Assembly: GCA_903928115.1 (NCBI GenBank)
Contig: CAIYPP010000109.1
Location: 32,330-96,329 of the forward strand
Reading direction: 5' to 3'
Origin: an uncultured Planctomycetota bacterium
Lineage (GTDB): Bacteria > Planctomycetota > UBA1135 > GCA-002686595
Length of the DNA: 64,000 nucleotides
Positions 19,602 through 29,925 of the stretch are shown here, one piece after another. The notes under the pieces were generated by a model. That model saw only the letters and a list, made by a program, of their open reading frames with translations, did no database searches and was not told the origin of the DNA. Within the stretch, counting starts at the first letter, position 1, and the number at the start of each line of letters is the position of its first letter. A program made the translations under genes and the position numbers.

Positions 19602-19727
19602 TCAGATCTTGCCGTGGCGGCGACGCTGACGACGGTTCGTCTTGCGGCCGCCCTTGGTGCGCTGGCGCGTGCGGTAGCCGGTCTTCTTGGCGTGCTTGGT
19701 CGTGCTGCGACGAGTGTTGATCTTCAT
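19602..19727 (-). CDS. rpmH: Ribosomal protein bL34 (divergent)
   Basis: This 41-aa, extremely basic protein matches the core of L34: G-Y-R-T-R-Q-R-T-K-G-G-R-K aligns with the family's G-F-R-x-R-M-x-T-K-x-G-R, followed by an Arg-rich tail ending HGKI. The N-terminus (MKINTRRSTTKHAKK) lacks the usual KRTFQP start, so the protein is divergent. ATG 19727 follows a weak purine-rich ribosome site (AGAGGT). L34 normally sits next to rnpA and dnaA; here it stands alone between fumC and the symporter pair. Confidence 0.78.
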   Translation of the reverse strand: MKINTRRSTTKHAKKTGYRTRQRTKGGRKTNRRQRRRHGKI

Positions 19728-19810
19728 GGATACCTCTAGGGGGCAAGGAGTGTAGGGATCGGGGACGCGCCCGTCAGCCCAAAACTCTCGCCAGCCGCCC
19801 GCGGCGGCTC

Positions 19811-21235
<1,425 letters not shown>

Positions 21236-21358
21236 GGGTGCTCTAGGGCAAGGGTGCGAAGGTCTGCCCGCGTGGCGCGCACGCGGGCGAACGAGGATAG
21301 GAGCCCCGCCGCGGGCGCTGCAACGCTGCACCTCGGCGTAGCGCGCCGCCGCCCCGCC

Positions 21359-22468
21359 CTAGCCCGCCTTGGGCCGCTCCTTGTCCCACCACTCGCGCCA
21401 CGCCTTGATGCGCTTGGCGCGCTCGGCCGCATCGGGCGAATGGGCGTCGAACTGCAGGTCGCGCTTCGTGATCGAGCGCAGCGAGAGGTAGGCCGCTTCG
21501 CGCACGAGCGCCTCCTCGTCGTCGAGGGCATCGATCAGTGCGGGGATCGCCTCCTGACTGGCGAGGTCCCCGAGCGCCCGCGCCGCAGCCATGCGCAGAA
21601 AGATGTCGGCATCCTTGAGGGACGGCAGCACCTCGGCTGTCGCGCGCGGATCCCGCGATGCGGCCAGCCCGACCAGCGCGACATAGCGCTCGCTGACATT
21701 GGCGCTGCGCAGTTGTTCGAGCAGCGCGAGCCACGCAGGATCCTCGGGTGCTGCGGACGGTGCCGCGCCCCCTCCTTGCTTCGCTGCGGCGATCCTCGCT
21801 GCCAGCTCCGCAGACAGCGCGTCGAGCGCCCCGCGCGTCTCGATCAACTTCTGCTGCAAGCTCAGGAGTTCCGCCTCGTGCTGCTCCACCTTCTTCAGCG
21901 CCTCGTCGGCGGCGATCAGGCGCTCCGACGTCCCGGCGACGGCCGATGCGAGCTCCGCGAGTCGAGCTTCCGCCCGCGAGCGCAGCTCCGCGAGATCCGA
22001 GCGCAGCTCGAGCACCTGCTGGCGCCGCTCGCTCGCCTCCGAGTCGCGCCGGGCGCTGGCTTCGAGTTCGAAGGCAGCGAGGCGAGCTTGACCGTCGCGA
22101 AGAGCCACCGCCGAGCGCTCGGCCGCAGCGGCAGCGCGGGCCTCGACGGCATCGAACTCGCCGTGCGCCCACACCCCGACAGAGATCGCCACCGCGAGGC
22201 CGAGGACTCCAAAGGTCAGCGCCGCGCCGGAGCCGCTCGGGGCATGGTGCGTCGCCGTGTGGGTGTGGCCATGGGAATGAATCGTCCCCGCCGCCGGAAA
22301 GCCGAGCGGAACAGACGGATGGGGCGCATTGGCGGAGCTAGGGCCGCCCATCGCGCGGTTGCACGCAGCGCACACCACGCGCTCCTTCACGCGCAGCGCG
22401 TGCCCCTGATCGAGGTCGGCGACGGGCACCGACTCGTTGCAGACATCACAGAAGTAGATCTCGCTCAT
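21359..22468 (-). CDS. Membrane-anchored zinc-ribbon / coiled-coil / HEAT-repeat protein
   Basis: This 369-aa protein has four parts. Residues 1-40 carry two CxxC pairs (CDVC and CAAC), a likely zinc ribbon. A His-rich stretch (HSHGHTHTATHH) follows at about 63-75. One membrane helix lies near 82-101. Then comes a long coiled coil (about 105-230) and a C-terminal HEAT-like region (about 240-350). The end, R-S-I-T-K-R-D-L-x-F-D then I-K-A-W-R-E-W-W, matches the tails of two other HEAT proteins in this window. The His and Cys residues suggest metal binding. No specific role is known. Confidence 0.82.
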   Translation of the reverse strand: MSEIYFCDVCNESVPVADLDQGHALRVKERVVCAACNRAMGGPSSANAPHPSVPLGFPAAGTIHSHGHTHTATHHAPSGSGAALTFGVLGLAVAISVGVWAHGEFDAVEARAAAAAERSAVALRDGQARLAAFELEASARRDSEASERRQQVLELRSDLAELRSRAEARLAELASAVAGTSERLIAADEALKKVEQHEAELLSLQQKLIETRGALDALSAELAARIAAAKQGGGAAPSAAPEDPAWLALLEQLRSANVSERYVALVGLAASRDPRATAEVLPSLKDADIFLRMAAARALGDLASQEAIPALIDALDDEEALVREAAYLSLRSITKRDLQFDAHSPDAAERAKRIKAWREWWDKERPKAG

Positions 22469-22604
22469 ACGACCTCCCGAGGCACTCTAGCGCGGGCCCC
22501 TGACGGGCGAGCATCCGCGCACGCTCCCTGCCGCTATACTCGGACAAATAGCGCCAGTTTCGACGGGGCGAAGGTACGCAGTTTTGCCCCGCGGTGCGCT
22601 CGGT

Positions 22605-23006
22605 ATGCCCCAGATCCCCCGCCCTGAACAAGACGCAGCCTTCGAACGACTGGGGTTGCAGTTTCTCGCGGACATCCTCACGCGCTCCCGCCTGCACCGA
22701 CCGGACAACGTCGAGGTCTTGTCGGAGCTCGCCACGGTGTTGACGCGGCTGGGTCGCCACGAGGAGGGCCTCGCGCTCGACCGACACCTCGTCGAGCTCG
22801 TACCCGACGATGCGACGGCACGCTACAACCTTGCGTGCTCACTCGCGCTGTGTCGTGCGAGCGCAGCGGCGCTCGTCGAGCTCGAGCGCGCCATCGAACT
22901 GGGCTACGACGATGCCGAGCACCTGCTGACCGACGACGACCTCGCGAGCTTGCGCAGCGAGCCTCGCTTCAACGCTCTCGTGGCGCGTCTCTCGCGCCCG
23001 CGTTGA
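22605..23006 (+). CDS. Small TPR-like protein
   Basis: This 133-aa soluble protein contains about two TPR-like helix pairs (ELATVLTRLGRHEEGLALDRHLVELVPDDATARYNLACSLA, in pieces) and a C-terminal segment found in TPR families that report 'L-x-x-D-x-D-L-x-x-L-R-x-x-P-R-F' (LLTDDDLASLRSEPRFNAL). ATG 22605 is used; a TTG seven codons upstream is possible. It is divergent from the zinc-ribbon HEAT gene and convergent, without a gap, with the HEAT lipoprotein gene. Partner proteins are unknown. Confidence 0.75.
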   Translation: MPQIPRPEQDAAFERLGLQFLADILTRSRLHRPDNVEVLSELATVLTRLGRHEEGLALDRHLVELVPDDATARYNLACSLALCRASAAALVELERAIELGYDDAEHLLTDDDLASLRSEPRFNALVARLSRPR

Positions 23007-23621
23007 TCAGCGCCCAGCGTCGGCGCCAGAGACGATGCCTTCGCGCGTGCGCTGCGCGATCCAGTCGCGCCAGCGCTTCACGGCCGCGGCGCGCGAGGCT
23101 GCGTCCCCGTTTGCGGCGTACCCGAAGTCGATGCGGGTCGCTTCGCGCAGGGTCACGATCGAGAGGCCGCGCACCCACGGAGAGTCGTCTTCGAGCCCGT
23201 CGACGAGGACATGGATCTGCTCCCAGTCTCCGAGGCGGATTCCGGCTCGTGCGCGCTCGAAGCGCAGTGCCTTGTCTTCGCCGGACTTCCACTCGACGCG
23301 CCGCAGCGGCTCGACGAGTCGGCTGTCTCCCGTCGCGCCGAGCGCGGCGACCGCGCTCGCGGCGACATCCGGTCGCGGGTCGGCGCACAGCTCCAGCAGG
23401 TAGGGATAGGCCGGTTCGCCGACACCCGCGAACCACGAGATCTGCTCGACGCGCTCGAGACCGTGAGTCCAAGGCAGGCGCGTGATCTGGTCCTCGATCT
23501 GCCGCTGGAGCGTCTTGGAAGGCTTGAGCCACTCCGGCTCGGTCCCCTCCGAACCCGCGTCGGTCGACGCGCAGGCCGCGAGGAGAAGCAACAGCGAGAG
23601 CGGGCGATAGACGTGGCGCAT
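23007..23621 (-). CDS. HEAT-repeat lipoprotein
   Basis: This 204-aa protein starts with a lipoprotein signal (MRHVYRPLSLLLLLAACAS, lipobox L-A-A-C17). HEAT-like helices follow (residues about 60-170). It ends with the same type of tail seen in other HEAT proteins here: T-L-R-E-A-T-R-I-D-F-G, then V-K-R-W-R-D-W. The stop abuts the convergent TPR gene exactly. Likely an envelope scaffold protein; function unknown. Confidence 0.78.
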   Translation of the reverse strand: MRHVYRPLSLLLLLAACASTDAGSEGTEPEWLKPSKTLQRQIEDQITRLPWTHGLERVEQISWFAGVGEPAYPYLLELCADPRPDVAASAVAALGATGDSRLVEPLRRVEWKSGEDKALRFERARAGIRLGDWEQIHVLVDGLEDDSPWVRGLSIVTLREATRIDFGYAANGDAASRAAAVKRWRDWIAQRTREGIVSGADAGR

Positions 23622-23665
23622 GGACGGAGCTCCTGCGGGCGCTCACCAAGGCCCGCGGCATCCGT

Positions 23666-26164
23666 CTATCGACCGCCACTCCCCGGCGCTTGACGCACCA
23701 GAAGGCTCTCCCGGCGGCTCCCCTTTTTCAGGACCGACAGGAGGGCTCCCAAGGCCACGAGGGCGCTCCCGAGGACGAGAGCGCCCCATCCAAGGCCCGG
23801 ATGGCGTGGACGCGGGGTCGAGCCGACCGCGACGGTCGGGACGACCCTGCCAACCTGCTTCCGTGGCAGGCGATACTCCTCTCCCACGCGAAGTGGGACG
23901 GTCCAAAGCCCGAGCAGGCGACCGTTCGCCTCCACCCGCAGAACTTCGAGCTCCTCGAACTCGACTCGCTCGGGCTCGAGCGCCAGGTACGTGCCGCGCT
24001 CGAAGGCGGCGCTCGCCACGGGACGTAGGACGAGTTCCACGTGCGTGTCGGCGCGTCGGGACGCACCCGAGGCTCGCACGCTGAGGCCCTCGCCAGGATC
24101 GAACGGACCGAGGATGAGCTCGCCGTCTGGCGACCATTCCAAGCTAGGCCGCTCCCGAGCCGCCATCTGCCGTCCGCGAGCGAGGGCGCGCACCAAGGGA
24201 AGCCACGCGGAGCCGCGAGCCCAAGCCGGCGAGCCACGTTCCGACGGAAGCGTGGCGAACGTCGCGCACCAGCCCAATCCATGCGGCCGCACGGCGAGCA
24301 ACGGATGGCCCTCCGAGTCCGAAAGCACTTCGAAGTCGCCGAGTCGCGCACGGAGAGCGAGCGTGCGATCGACGCCGGGGGAAGCTCGCAGCGCTCGCGC
24401 CAACTCCGCGGCAAACGGGTCGCCCGCTCCCAACTGCGGCGAAACGCCGCGTGCTCCCGAGCGCCAGCGTCCTTCGTTCGCGGACTGCTCCAGCGCGAGA
24501 GCGAGCTCGCCCTCCACCGAGCGCACGCCACACCCGACGTCCGAGCGTTCGAAGACGGAGAGGAACTCGCGGTCGCACTCGGAGCCGCTGGCGAACACCA
24601 CGGTGCGCACTCGAGCCTCCGCGAGCCGCTCGACGGCGACACCGAGGCGACCGAGAGCACTCGGAAGCGCGCGCTGGTCCCGACCATCCGTCAGCACCAA
24701 CAGCAGCGCCGGACGGCGGAGTTGCTCGCGCAGCTCGACAAGCTGCTCGAACACCTGCGGCAAGTCGGTCGGGCCGCTCGGACGCGCGAGGTCGAGTAGC
24801 CCGCGTGCGAGTTCCCGCTGCCGCGCCGCATCGCTCGCACCTTGCCCGAGGTCCTGCGCTGGACCCAAGCGGTCCGTGAAGAGGTGCAGCGACATCCGAT
24901 CCGCGCGCCGCAACTTCCCGACGAGCTCGAGCGCCGCATTGCGCACGCTGTCGAACGCTGCACCGTCCATGCTGCCGGAGGCGTCGACCGCGAGCACGAC
25001 GTCCCGCGGCGCGTCGTCATCCTCGGGCTCCAGCGGCAGCAGCTCCGCACAGTCCGCCTCACTGCGCGCATCGAGCCCCGCGAGCAGCGCCCCACCGCCC
25101 GCCGCGATCCAGCCCCCACCCTGCTCGACGAACGGACGCACCGCATCCGATGCCAAGCTCCGCGGATCGACATCGAGTGTCACGAGCAGGTCCGCCTGCG
25201 GCGCGAAGGCCCCGCTCTCTCGCAGCGTTTCCACGCGTGCCTCGACGCCCGGCTCCGAGCTCCATCCGCGAGCCAAGTCCTCGGCCGACGTTCGCTCCAA
25301 ATCGGACGCGAGGATGACCACGTCGAGCGCCGAACGCGCACGGACCTTCGCGGTCGCGACATTGTTCTCCTCGGTCGGGTCCTGCGGCACGCGCAACTCG
25401 AACGTGAGTTCGAGCACGTCCTCGGGCATCGCGCCGAGCTCCAGCCGAACGCTCGAAACGCCGTCCGTGAGCGGGAAGCTCCGCTCGCCCGTCGCCAAGC
25501 CACGCACGACGATTCTGGCCTGCGCCCCGGCGCTCGACGCCCAACCCACCAGCTCGACTCGCGCGGCCAGCGGAGCCCCGGCCTCGACTTCTCGCGGAAC
25601 CTCCACGCGCACCAAGCAGGGGTCCGAATCCGCCGCCTCGGGCAACGGCACAAGCTCGACTCTGTTGCGAACGAGCCACGCGCTGGGGTCTGCCCCTGTG
25701 TACGTACCGTCGCCGAGCACGCGCACCGTGGCCTGCGAGCGTTCGGCTTGCGCCATGCGCTCGGCCGCTGCGAGCGCGCTCGCCAATGCGGTGCCATCCC
25801 GACGCAACGGTGCGCCCGAAAGCCACTCCGGCGCCACGCGGAACTCCGATGGAGAAGCCGGTCCGTACCAGCGCACGACCTCGCGAGCGAACCCGAACAA
25901 TGCGAGCCGCTCGCCCCGCTCCTCCGCCGCGCGCGCCTCCGCCACTAGCGCTTGCGTCAGCGTCGCTGCGAACTGCGCGCGGCCCCGAGTGACGCTGTCG
26001 GAGACATCGACGAGCACGATGCGCAGGCGAGACTCGCTTCCCGCCGAAGACGGGACCTCCGCGAGCGCCCAGCCCGCCCATGCGCACAAGAGCGCGCCGA
26101 GAGCGATGAGCGTCGTCGACGCACGAGCCCCGATGCCGCGCCTAGCCGTGATGACTCTCCCCAT
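23666..26164 (-). CDS. Large membrane-anchored VWA-domain protein
   Basis: This 832-aa protein resembles bacterial VWA/glutamine-amidotransferase-like membrane proteins. It has an N-terminal hydrophobic segment (about residues 17-35), a first VWA-like domain with a D-x-S-x-S metal motif (D53-V-S-D-S57), beta-sandwich regions (about 180-275), a Rossmann-like class I amidotransferase-type part (about 278-375), a second VWA domain with D394-A-S-G-S398, and a C-terminal helix near 795-818. ATG 26164 overlaps the end of mnmA by 23 bases (GTG 26170 is an alternative). Members often occur with MoxR/BatA-type chaperone operons; none is visible here. Confidence 0.82.
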   Translation of the reverse strand: MGRVITARRGIGARASTTLIALGALLCAWAGWALAEVPSSAGSESRLRIVLVDVSDSVTRGRAQFAATLTQALVAEARAAEERGERLALFGFAREVVRWYGPASPSEFRVAPEWLSGAPLRRDGTALASALAAAERMAQAERSQATVRVLGDGTYTGADPSAWLVRNRVELVPLPEAADSDPCLVRVEVPREVEAGAPLAARVELVGWASSAGAQARIVVRGLATGERSFPLTDGVSSVRLELGAMPEDVLELTFELRVPQDPTEENNVATAKVRARSALDVVILASDLERTSAEDLARGWSSEPGVEARVETLRESGAFAPQADLLVTLDVDPRSLASDAVRPFVEQGGGWIAAGGGALLAGLDARSEADCAELLPLEPEDDDAPRDVVLAVDASGSMDGAAFDSVRNAALELVGKLRRADRMSLHLFTDRLGPAQDLGQGASDAARQRELARGLLDLARPSGPTDLPQVFEQLVELREQLRRPALLLVLTDGRDQRALPSALGRLGVAVERLAEARVRTVVFASGSECDREFLSVFERSDVGCGVRSVEGELALALEQSANEGRWRSGARGVSPQLGAGDPFAAELARALRASPGVDRTLALRARLGDFEVLSDSEGHPLLAVRPHGLGWCATFATLPSERGSPAWARGSAWLPLVRALARGRQMAARERPSLEWSPDGELILGPFDPGEGLSVRASGASRRADTHVELVLRPVASAAFERGTYLALEPERVEFEELEVLRVEANGRLLGLWTVPLRVGEEYRLPRKQVGRVVPTVAVGSTPRPRHPGLGWGALVLGSALVALGALLSVLKKGSRRESLLVRQAPGSGGR

Positions 26165-27290
26165 CCGCACCTGAGGCGAGCGCGTTCACGAGCTTCGTCG
26201 AGCGAATCCATCCGCCGCCGATCAGTCGATCGCCGAGATAGAACGCAGCGCCCTGCCCCGGCGTGACCGCGAGCTCCGGAACGTCGAAGACGACCTCGCC
26301 CGAGGCGCCCTGCGCGTGGACCGTCGCCCAGACGGGTGTGTGGTGGTAGCGCACTTGCACCTCGACGCGCAGCTGCGCTCCCGGGGCGACATCGACGCCG
26401 ATCCAGTTCAGCTCGTCGACGGTCATCGCCTGCGCGCAACACTCTTCGCGCGTCCCGAGCACCACGGTTCCGCTCGAAGGGTCGAGCGCGACGACGTACA
26501 GCGGATACGCGCCCGCCACGCCGTGGCCGCGGCGCTGGCCGATCGTGAAGTGTTCGGTTCCCTCGTGCGCACCGAGCACGCGACCCGACGTATCGACGAT
26601 GTTGCCGGCATGCGTCGCGATGCCGCGCTCCTCGAACAGCTTGCGGTAGTCGTTCGAAGGCACGAAGCAGATCTCCTGACTGTCGGCCTTCTTCGCGGTG
26701 CGGAGCCCCGCCGCCTCCGCGAGCTCGCGGACGCGGGGTTTCTCGTAGCCACCGAGCGGCAAGCGCGCGCGAGCGAGGTGGCGCTCGGCGACGCTGAACA
26801 GCTGGTAGCTCTGGTCCTTCCTGCGATCGACGCCGCGGCGCAGCTCGACCCTGCCGTCGCGCACCTCGATGCGCGCGTAGTGGCCCGTGGCGACGCCTTC
26901 GCAGCCGAGCTCGTCCGCAAAGTCGAGCAGCCGCTGGAACTTCAGGTCGCGATTGCAGATGGCGCAGGGGTTCGGAGTGCGTCCCGCCGCGTACTCCGCG
27001 AGGAAGTAGCGGATGATCCCGCCGAACTCGCCCTTCAAGTCGACAGCCTGAAATGGAATTCCAAGAGAGGCCGCGACCATGCGGGCGTCCCGAGCGTCGG
27101 ACACGGAACAGCAGGACTTCTTGTGAGACTCCGCCGCATCGACATGGACCCCGTTGCGCATGAAGAGCCCCACCAGCGGGTGTCCGGCGCGATGCAGGAG
27201 GTGCGCCGCGACGGAGCTGTCGACGCCGCCGCTCATCGCGACGACGACGCGCGCGCCAGGGGTGAAGCCGGAGAGGAACTGGGGATCCAT
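26142..27290 (-). CDS. mnmA: tRNA-specific 2-thiouridylase MnmA
   Basis: This 382-aa enzyme adds sulfur to U34 of Lys, Glu and Gln tRNAs. It has the PP-loop S20-G-G-V-D-S-S26, the two catalytic cysteines C109 (TPNPCAICN) and C208 (SQEICFVPS), and the GHYAR motif. Normal length and layout. It is divergent from yajC with a 133-base gap that must hold promoters for both, and its 3' end overlaps the VWA gene start. Confidence 0.97.
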   Translation of the reverse strand: MDPQFLSGFTPGARVVVAMSGGVDSSVAAHLLHRAGHPLVGLFMRNGVHVDAAESHKKSCCSVSDARDARMVAASLGIPFQAVDLKGEFGGIIRYFLAEYAAGRTPNPCAICNRDLKFQRLLDFADELGCEGVATGHYARIEVRDGRVELRRGVDRRKDQSYQLFSVAERHLARARLPLGGYEKPRVRELAEAAGLRTAKKADSQEICFVPSNDYRKLFEERGIATHAGNIVDTSGRVLGAHEGTEHFTIGQRRGHGVAGAYPLYVVALDPSSGTVVLGTREECCAQAMTVDELNWIGVDVAPGAQLRVEVQVRYHHTPVWATVHAQGASGEVVFDVPELAVTPGQGAAFYLGDRLIGGGWIRSTKLVNALASGADGESHHG

Positions 27291-27423
27291 GGGGAGTCGA
27301 AGGCCCCGCGGGCCCTGTGGGCGCGGGTTTGGTCGCTGGCCGGGATTCTAGTAGCCTCTTTGCCCCTTTCCTCTGGCTCCGGCAGCAAACTGCCGCCTCC
27401 CACCCCCACACCCCCGCCCGACG

Positions 27424-27774
27424 ATGACCTTCCTCGCGCTCCTCAACTGGCTTCAGGAAACCGCCCCGGCCGCCGCGGACGCAGCGGCGAGCCCCACGGC
27501 CCCGCAGGCGACTTGGGTGGACACGGCGATGCAGTTCCTGCCGATGGTCGCGATCTTCGCGATCTTCTACTTCGTCCTGATCCGCCCCGAGCGCGCGCAG
27601 CGCAAGAAGCGCGAGGAGATGCTCGGCGCGATGAAGAAGGGCGACCAAGTCATGACGACCGGCGGCATGTTCGGCACGATCACCGCGCTGAACGAGAAGG
27701 ACGTGACGCTGGAGATCGCGGACGGCGTGCGCGTGAAGTTCGTGCGCCAGTCGATTCAAGAAGTCCGCAACTAG
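27424..27774 (+). CDS. yajC: Preprotein translocase subunit YajC
   Basis: This 116-aa single-helix membrane protein is an accessory of the SecDF translocon. It has the family pattern: helix FLPMVAIFAIFYFVLIRP, then ERAQRKKREEMLGAMKKGDQ and MTTGGMFGTI. It is slightly long because of an Ala-rich, low-complexity N-terminus. secD/secF are not next to it; yraN follows directly. Confidence 0.95.
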   Translation: MTFLALLNWLQETAPAAADAAASPTAPQATWVDTAMQFLPMVAIFAIFYFVLIRPERAQRKKREEMLGAMKKGDQVMTTGGMFGTITALNEKDVTLEIADGVRVKFVRQSIQEVRN

Positions 27775-27788
27775 GCTTAGTCGCGGCG

Positions 27789-28220
27789 CTGTGCCGGTGG
27801 CTTTGCCGCGAGCGCTGGGGACGAGTCCCCGCGCTCGCCGGCCGCCGAGCCGAGTTGTACGTCCGACGCGAGCTCGAAGCGCGCGGGTGGAGCTGCGTGG
27901 GCGAGCGCGTCCGCACACGGAGCGGCGAGTTGGACCTCGTCGCCCGCTGTGGCGGCGGGTGGATCTGCGTCGAGGTGAAGTCGGGGAGCGCGGCGGACTT
28001 CGCTGGCCCGCATCCTCCCGCTCAGCACTACTCCCACCGCCAGAGAGAGCGGCAGCAGCGCGCCTGCCGCGAGCTGGCGCGGCAGGTCGGCGTCGACGAG
28101 ATCCCGATCTGGCTCGCCGAGGTGCTGACGGACCCCTCGGGGCGTGGCACGCGCATCCGCTGGTCCAGACCACGGATCGAGCGACGCCCCCCTGCGGAAA
28201 AATCGTCCCGAGGACCCTAG
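27789..28220 (+). CDS. yraN: YraN (UPF0102) family nuclease-like protein
   Basis: This 143-aa protein has the UPF0102 pattern: GRRAELYVRRELEARGW, then VRTRSGELDLVAR and ICVEVKSG (the E-x-D-x-V ... E-V-K motif of the restriction-endonuclease-like fold). The start is uncertain. No ATG, GTG or TTG lies in frame upstream within yajC, so CTG 27789 is given; TTG 27855 would cut the conserved GRRAE. It is directly downstream of yajC. Function of the family is not well established. Confidence 0.72.
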   Translation: MCRWLCRERWGRVPALAGRRAELYVRRELEARGWSCVGERVRTRSGELDLVARCGGGWICVEVKSGSAADFAGPHPPAQHYSHRQRERQQRACRELARQVGVDEIPIWLAEVLTDPSGRGTRIRWSRPRIERRPPAEKSSRGP

Positions 28221-28313
28221 ACACGCTCGCGGCGGTCAACCCGACGCGCGAGGGCGGTCGATGGAGTCGGACCTAGGGGCCTACAATCCCCGCTGTCCGC
28301 GCGCCTCGTCCCC

Positions 28314-29921
28314 ATGATCCGCGTCCTCCGCCACTACCTGCCGCTGCGCAGAGCGCTCCTGCTCTTCAGCGAGACCGTGCTGCTCACCGCGGCGCTGGGA
28401 GTGACGATGTCGTGGCACCTCCTGCGCCCCACGGGGATCGTGATCGGACGCGTGACCGCCGACGGCCTCGGCCTCGAAGCCGCGCAGTGGCGCGTGTGGA
28501 TCTCGGCCTTCTTGGTCGCGGCGCTGAGCCAGATCGCGATCGCCTTCAACGAGCTGTACGACTTCCGCGTCTCCGCCTCGCGCTACGACCGCGCCTCGCG
28601 CTTCGTCGGCTCGACCGGCAGCGCCATCGCGCTCTCCGTGCTGGTCGTGATGCTCGCACGCACCTGGGACCTCCAGCGCGTCCTCGACTTTCCCGGCCTG
28701 ACCACGTCGCAGCTCCTGCGCACGCTCGTCTTCGCGCTGCTGCTGGGCTTCTCGCTCCTGTATCTGTGGCGCCACCTCTTCCATGGCGCCCTACGCCGCT
28801 GGAACTTCAACCAGCGCGTCCTGATCCTCGGGGCGGGGCCGCAGGCACGATCTCTCGCCCACGTCATCGGAGACCACCCCGATTCCGGCTTCGAAGTGGT
28901 CGGGATGCTGCCCGAACGGAGCGTGTCCAAGGCGGAGCGAGGTCCCGGTAACGACAGCGGATCGAGCGCGCGTGCGAGCCACCGCACGAGCACTCCGCGG
29001 GTCACGCTCACCGAAGAAGTCGAGGCGCTCAGCGAGGCGTCCTTGGCGACGCTGCTCCTCGAACCCCTCGAGGAGCGTGCGGCGGAGTCCGCCGCGAAGC
29101 CCGAGCCTCGGCGCAACCTGCTCGAGCTCGTGGAGCGGCTCCACGTCGACGTCGTGGTGGTTGCGCTCGAAGACCGCCGCGGCAACCTACCGACCGAAGA
29201 CCTCTTGCGCTGCCGTCTCGCGGGCACCGAAGTGCGCGAGCGCGAGGCGCTCTACGAGCAGGTCACGGGCAAGCTCGCAGTCGAGGCGATGCGACCGTCG
29301 TACCTGATCTTCAACGAAGGCTTCGCTCGCTCCCACCGCTCGGACACCGCCAAGCGCACCGGCGACGTCGTCCTCGCGACGATCGGCATCCTACTCACCT
29401 GGCCGCTGATGGCGCTCACGGCAGTGCTCGTGAAGCTCGACTCGAAGGGGCCCGCGCTGTTCAGCCAAGAACGCGTCGGACTGAACGGCGCGCAGTTCAC
29501 GCTCTACAAGTTCCGCAGCATGCGCACGGATGCGGAGAAGGCCACGGGCCCCGTCTGGGCGACCAAGGACGACCCGCGCATCACGCGCATCGGCCGCTTC
29601 ATCCGCAAAACGCGCCTCGACGAGCTGCCGCAACTCTTCAACGTGCTCTGGGGTCACATGTCGCTCGTCGGGCCGCGTCCCGAACGCCAAGTCTTCTGCG
29701 ACGACCTCGCGCGCCAAATTCCCTACTACAACCAGCGCCACATCGTGAAGCCCGGCGTCACGGGCTGGGCGCAAATCAACTATCCGTACGGCAACACCGT
29801 GCAGGACGCGCTGCAGAAGCTCCAGTACGACCTGTTCTACATCAAGAACCAGTCGTTGCTGTTCGACCTCTCGATCCTGTTCCAGACGATCAAGACGGTC
29901 GTGCTGCGCAAGGGCACGTGA
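28314..29921 (+). CDS. Polyprenyl-phosphate sugar-1-phosphate transferase, EpsB-type
   Basis: This 535-aa initiating glycosyltransferase starts exopolysaccharide assembly by moving a sugar-1-phosphate to undecaprenyl phosphate. It has about four N-terminal membrane helices (about residues 10-150), a Rossmann-like CoA-binding segment (RVLILGAGPQARSLAHVI), a re-entrant helix (about 350-372) and the catalytic C-terminal domain with KFRSMRTDAE, RLDELPQLFNVLWG and MSLVGPRPER. The EALYEQVTGK segment is typical of the PEP-CTERM-associated EpsB group. No other polysaccharide gene is adjacent. Confidence 0.9.
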   Translation: MIRVLRHYLPLRRALLLFSETVLLTAALGVTMSWHLLRPTGIVIGRVTADGLGLEAAQWRVWISAFLVAALSQIAIAFNELYDFRVSASRYDRASRFVGSTGSAIALSVLVVMLARTWDLQRVLDFPGLTTSQLLRTLVFALLLGFSLLYLWRHLFHGALRRWNFNQRVLILGAGPQARSLAHVIGDHPDSGFEVVGMLPERSVSKAERGPGNDSGSSARASHRTSTPRVTLTEEVEALSEASLATLLLEPLEERAAESAAKPEPRRNLLELVERLHVDVVVVALEDRRGNLPTEDLLRCRLAGTEVREREALYEQVTGKLAVEAMRPSYLIFNEGFARSHRSDTAKRTGDVVLATIGILLTWPLMALTAVLVKLDSKGPALFSQERVGLNGAQFTLYKFRSMRTDAEKATGPVWATKDDPRITRIGRFIRKTRLDELPQLFNVLWGHMSLVGPRPERQVFCDDLARQIPYYNQRHIVKPGVTGWAQINYPYGNTVQDALQKLQYDLFYIKNQSLLFDLSILFQTIKTVVLRKGT

Positions 29922-29925
29922 GGCG

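Noticed and set aside
23991..26174. A long plus-strand frame (about 727 codons) opposite the VWA gene
   Set aside because: It is rich in Ser, Arg, Ala and Thr with no fold-like pattern, while the opposite strand has MIDAS motifs, a membrane segment and normal composition.
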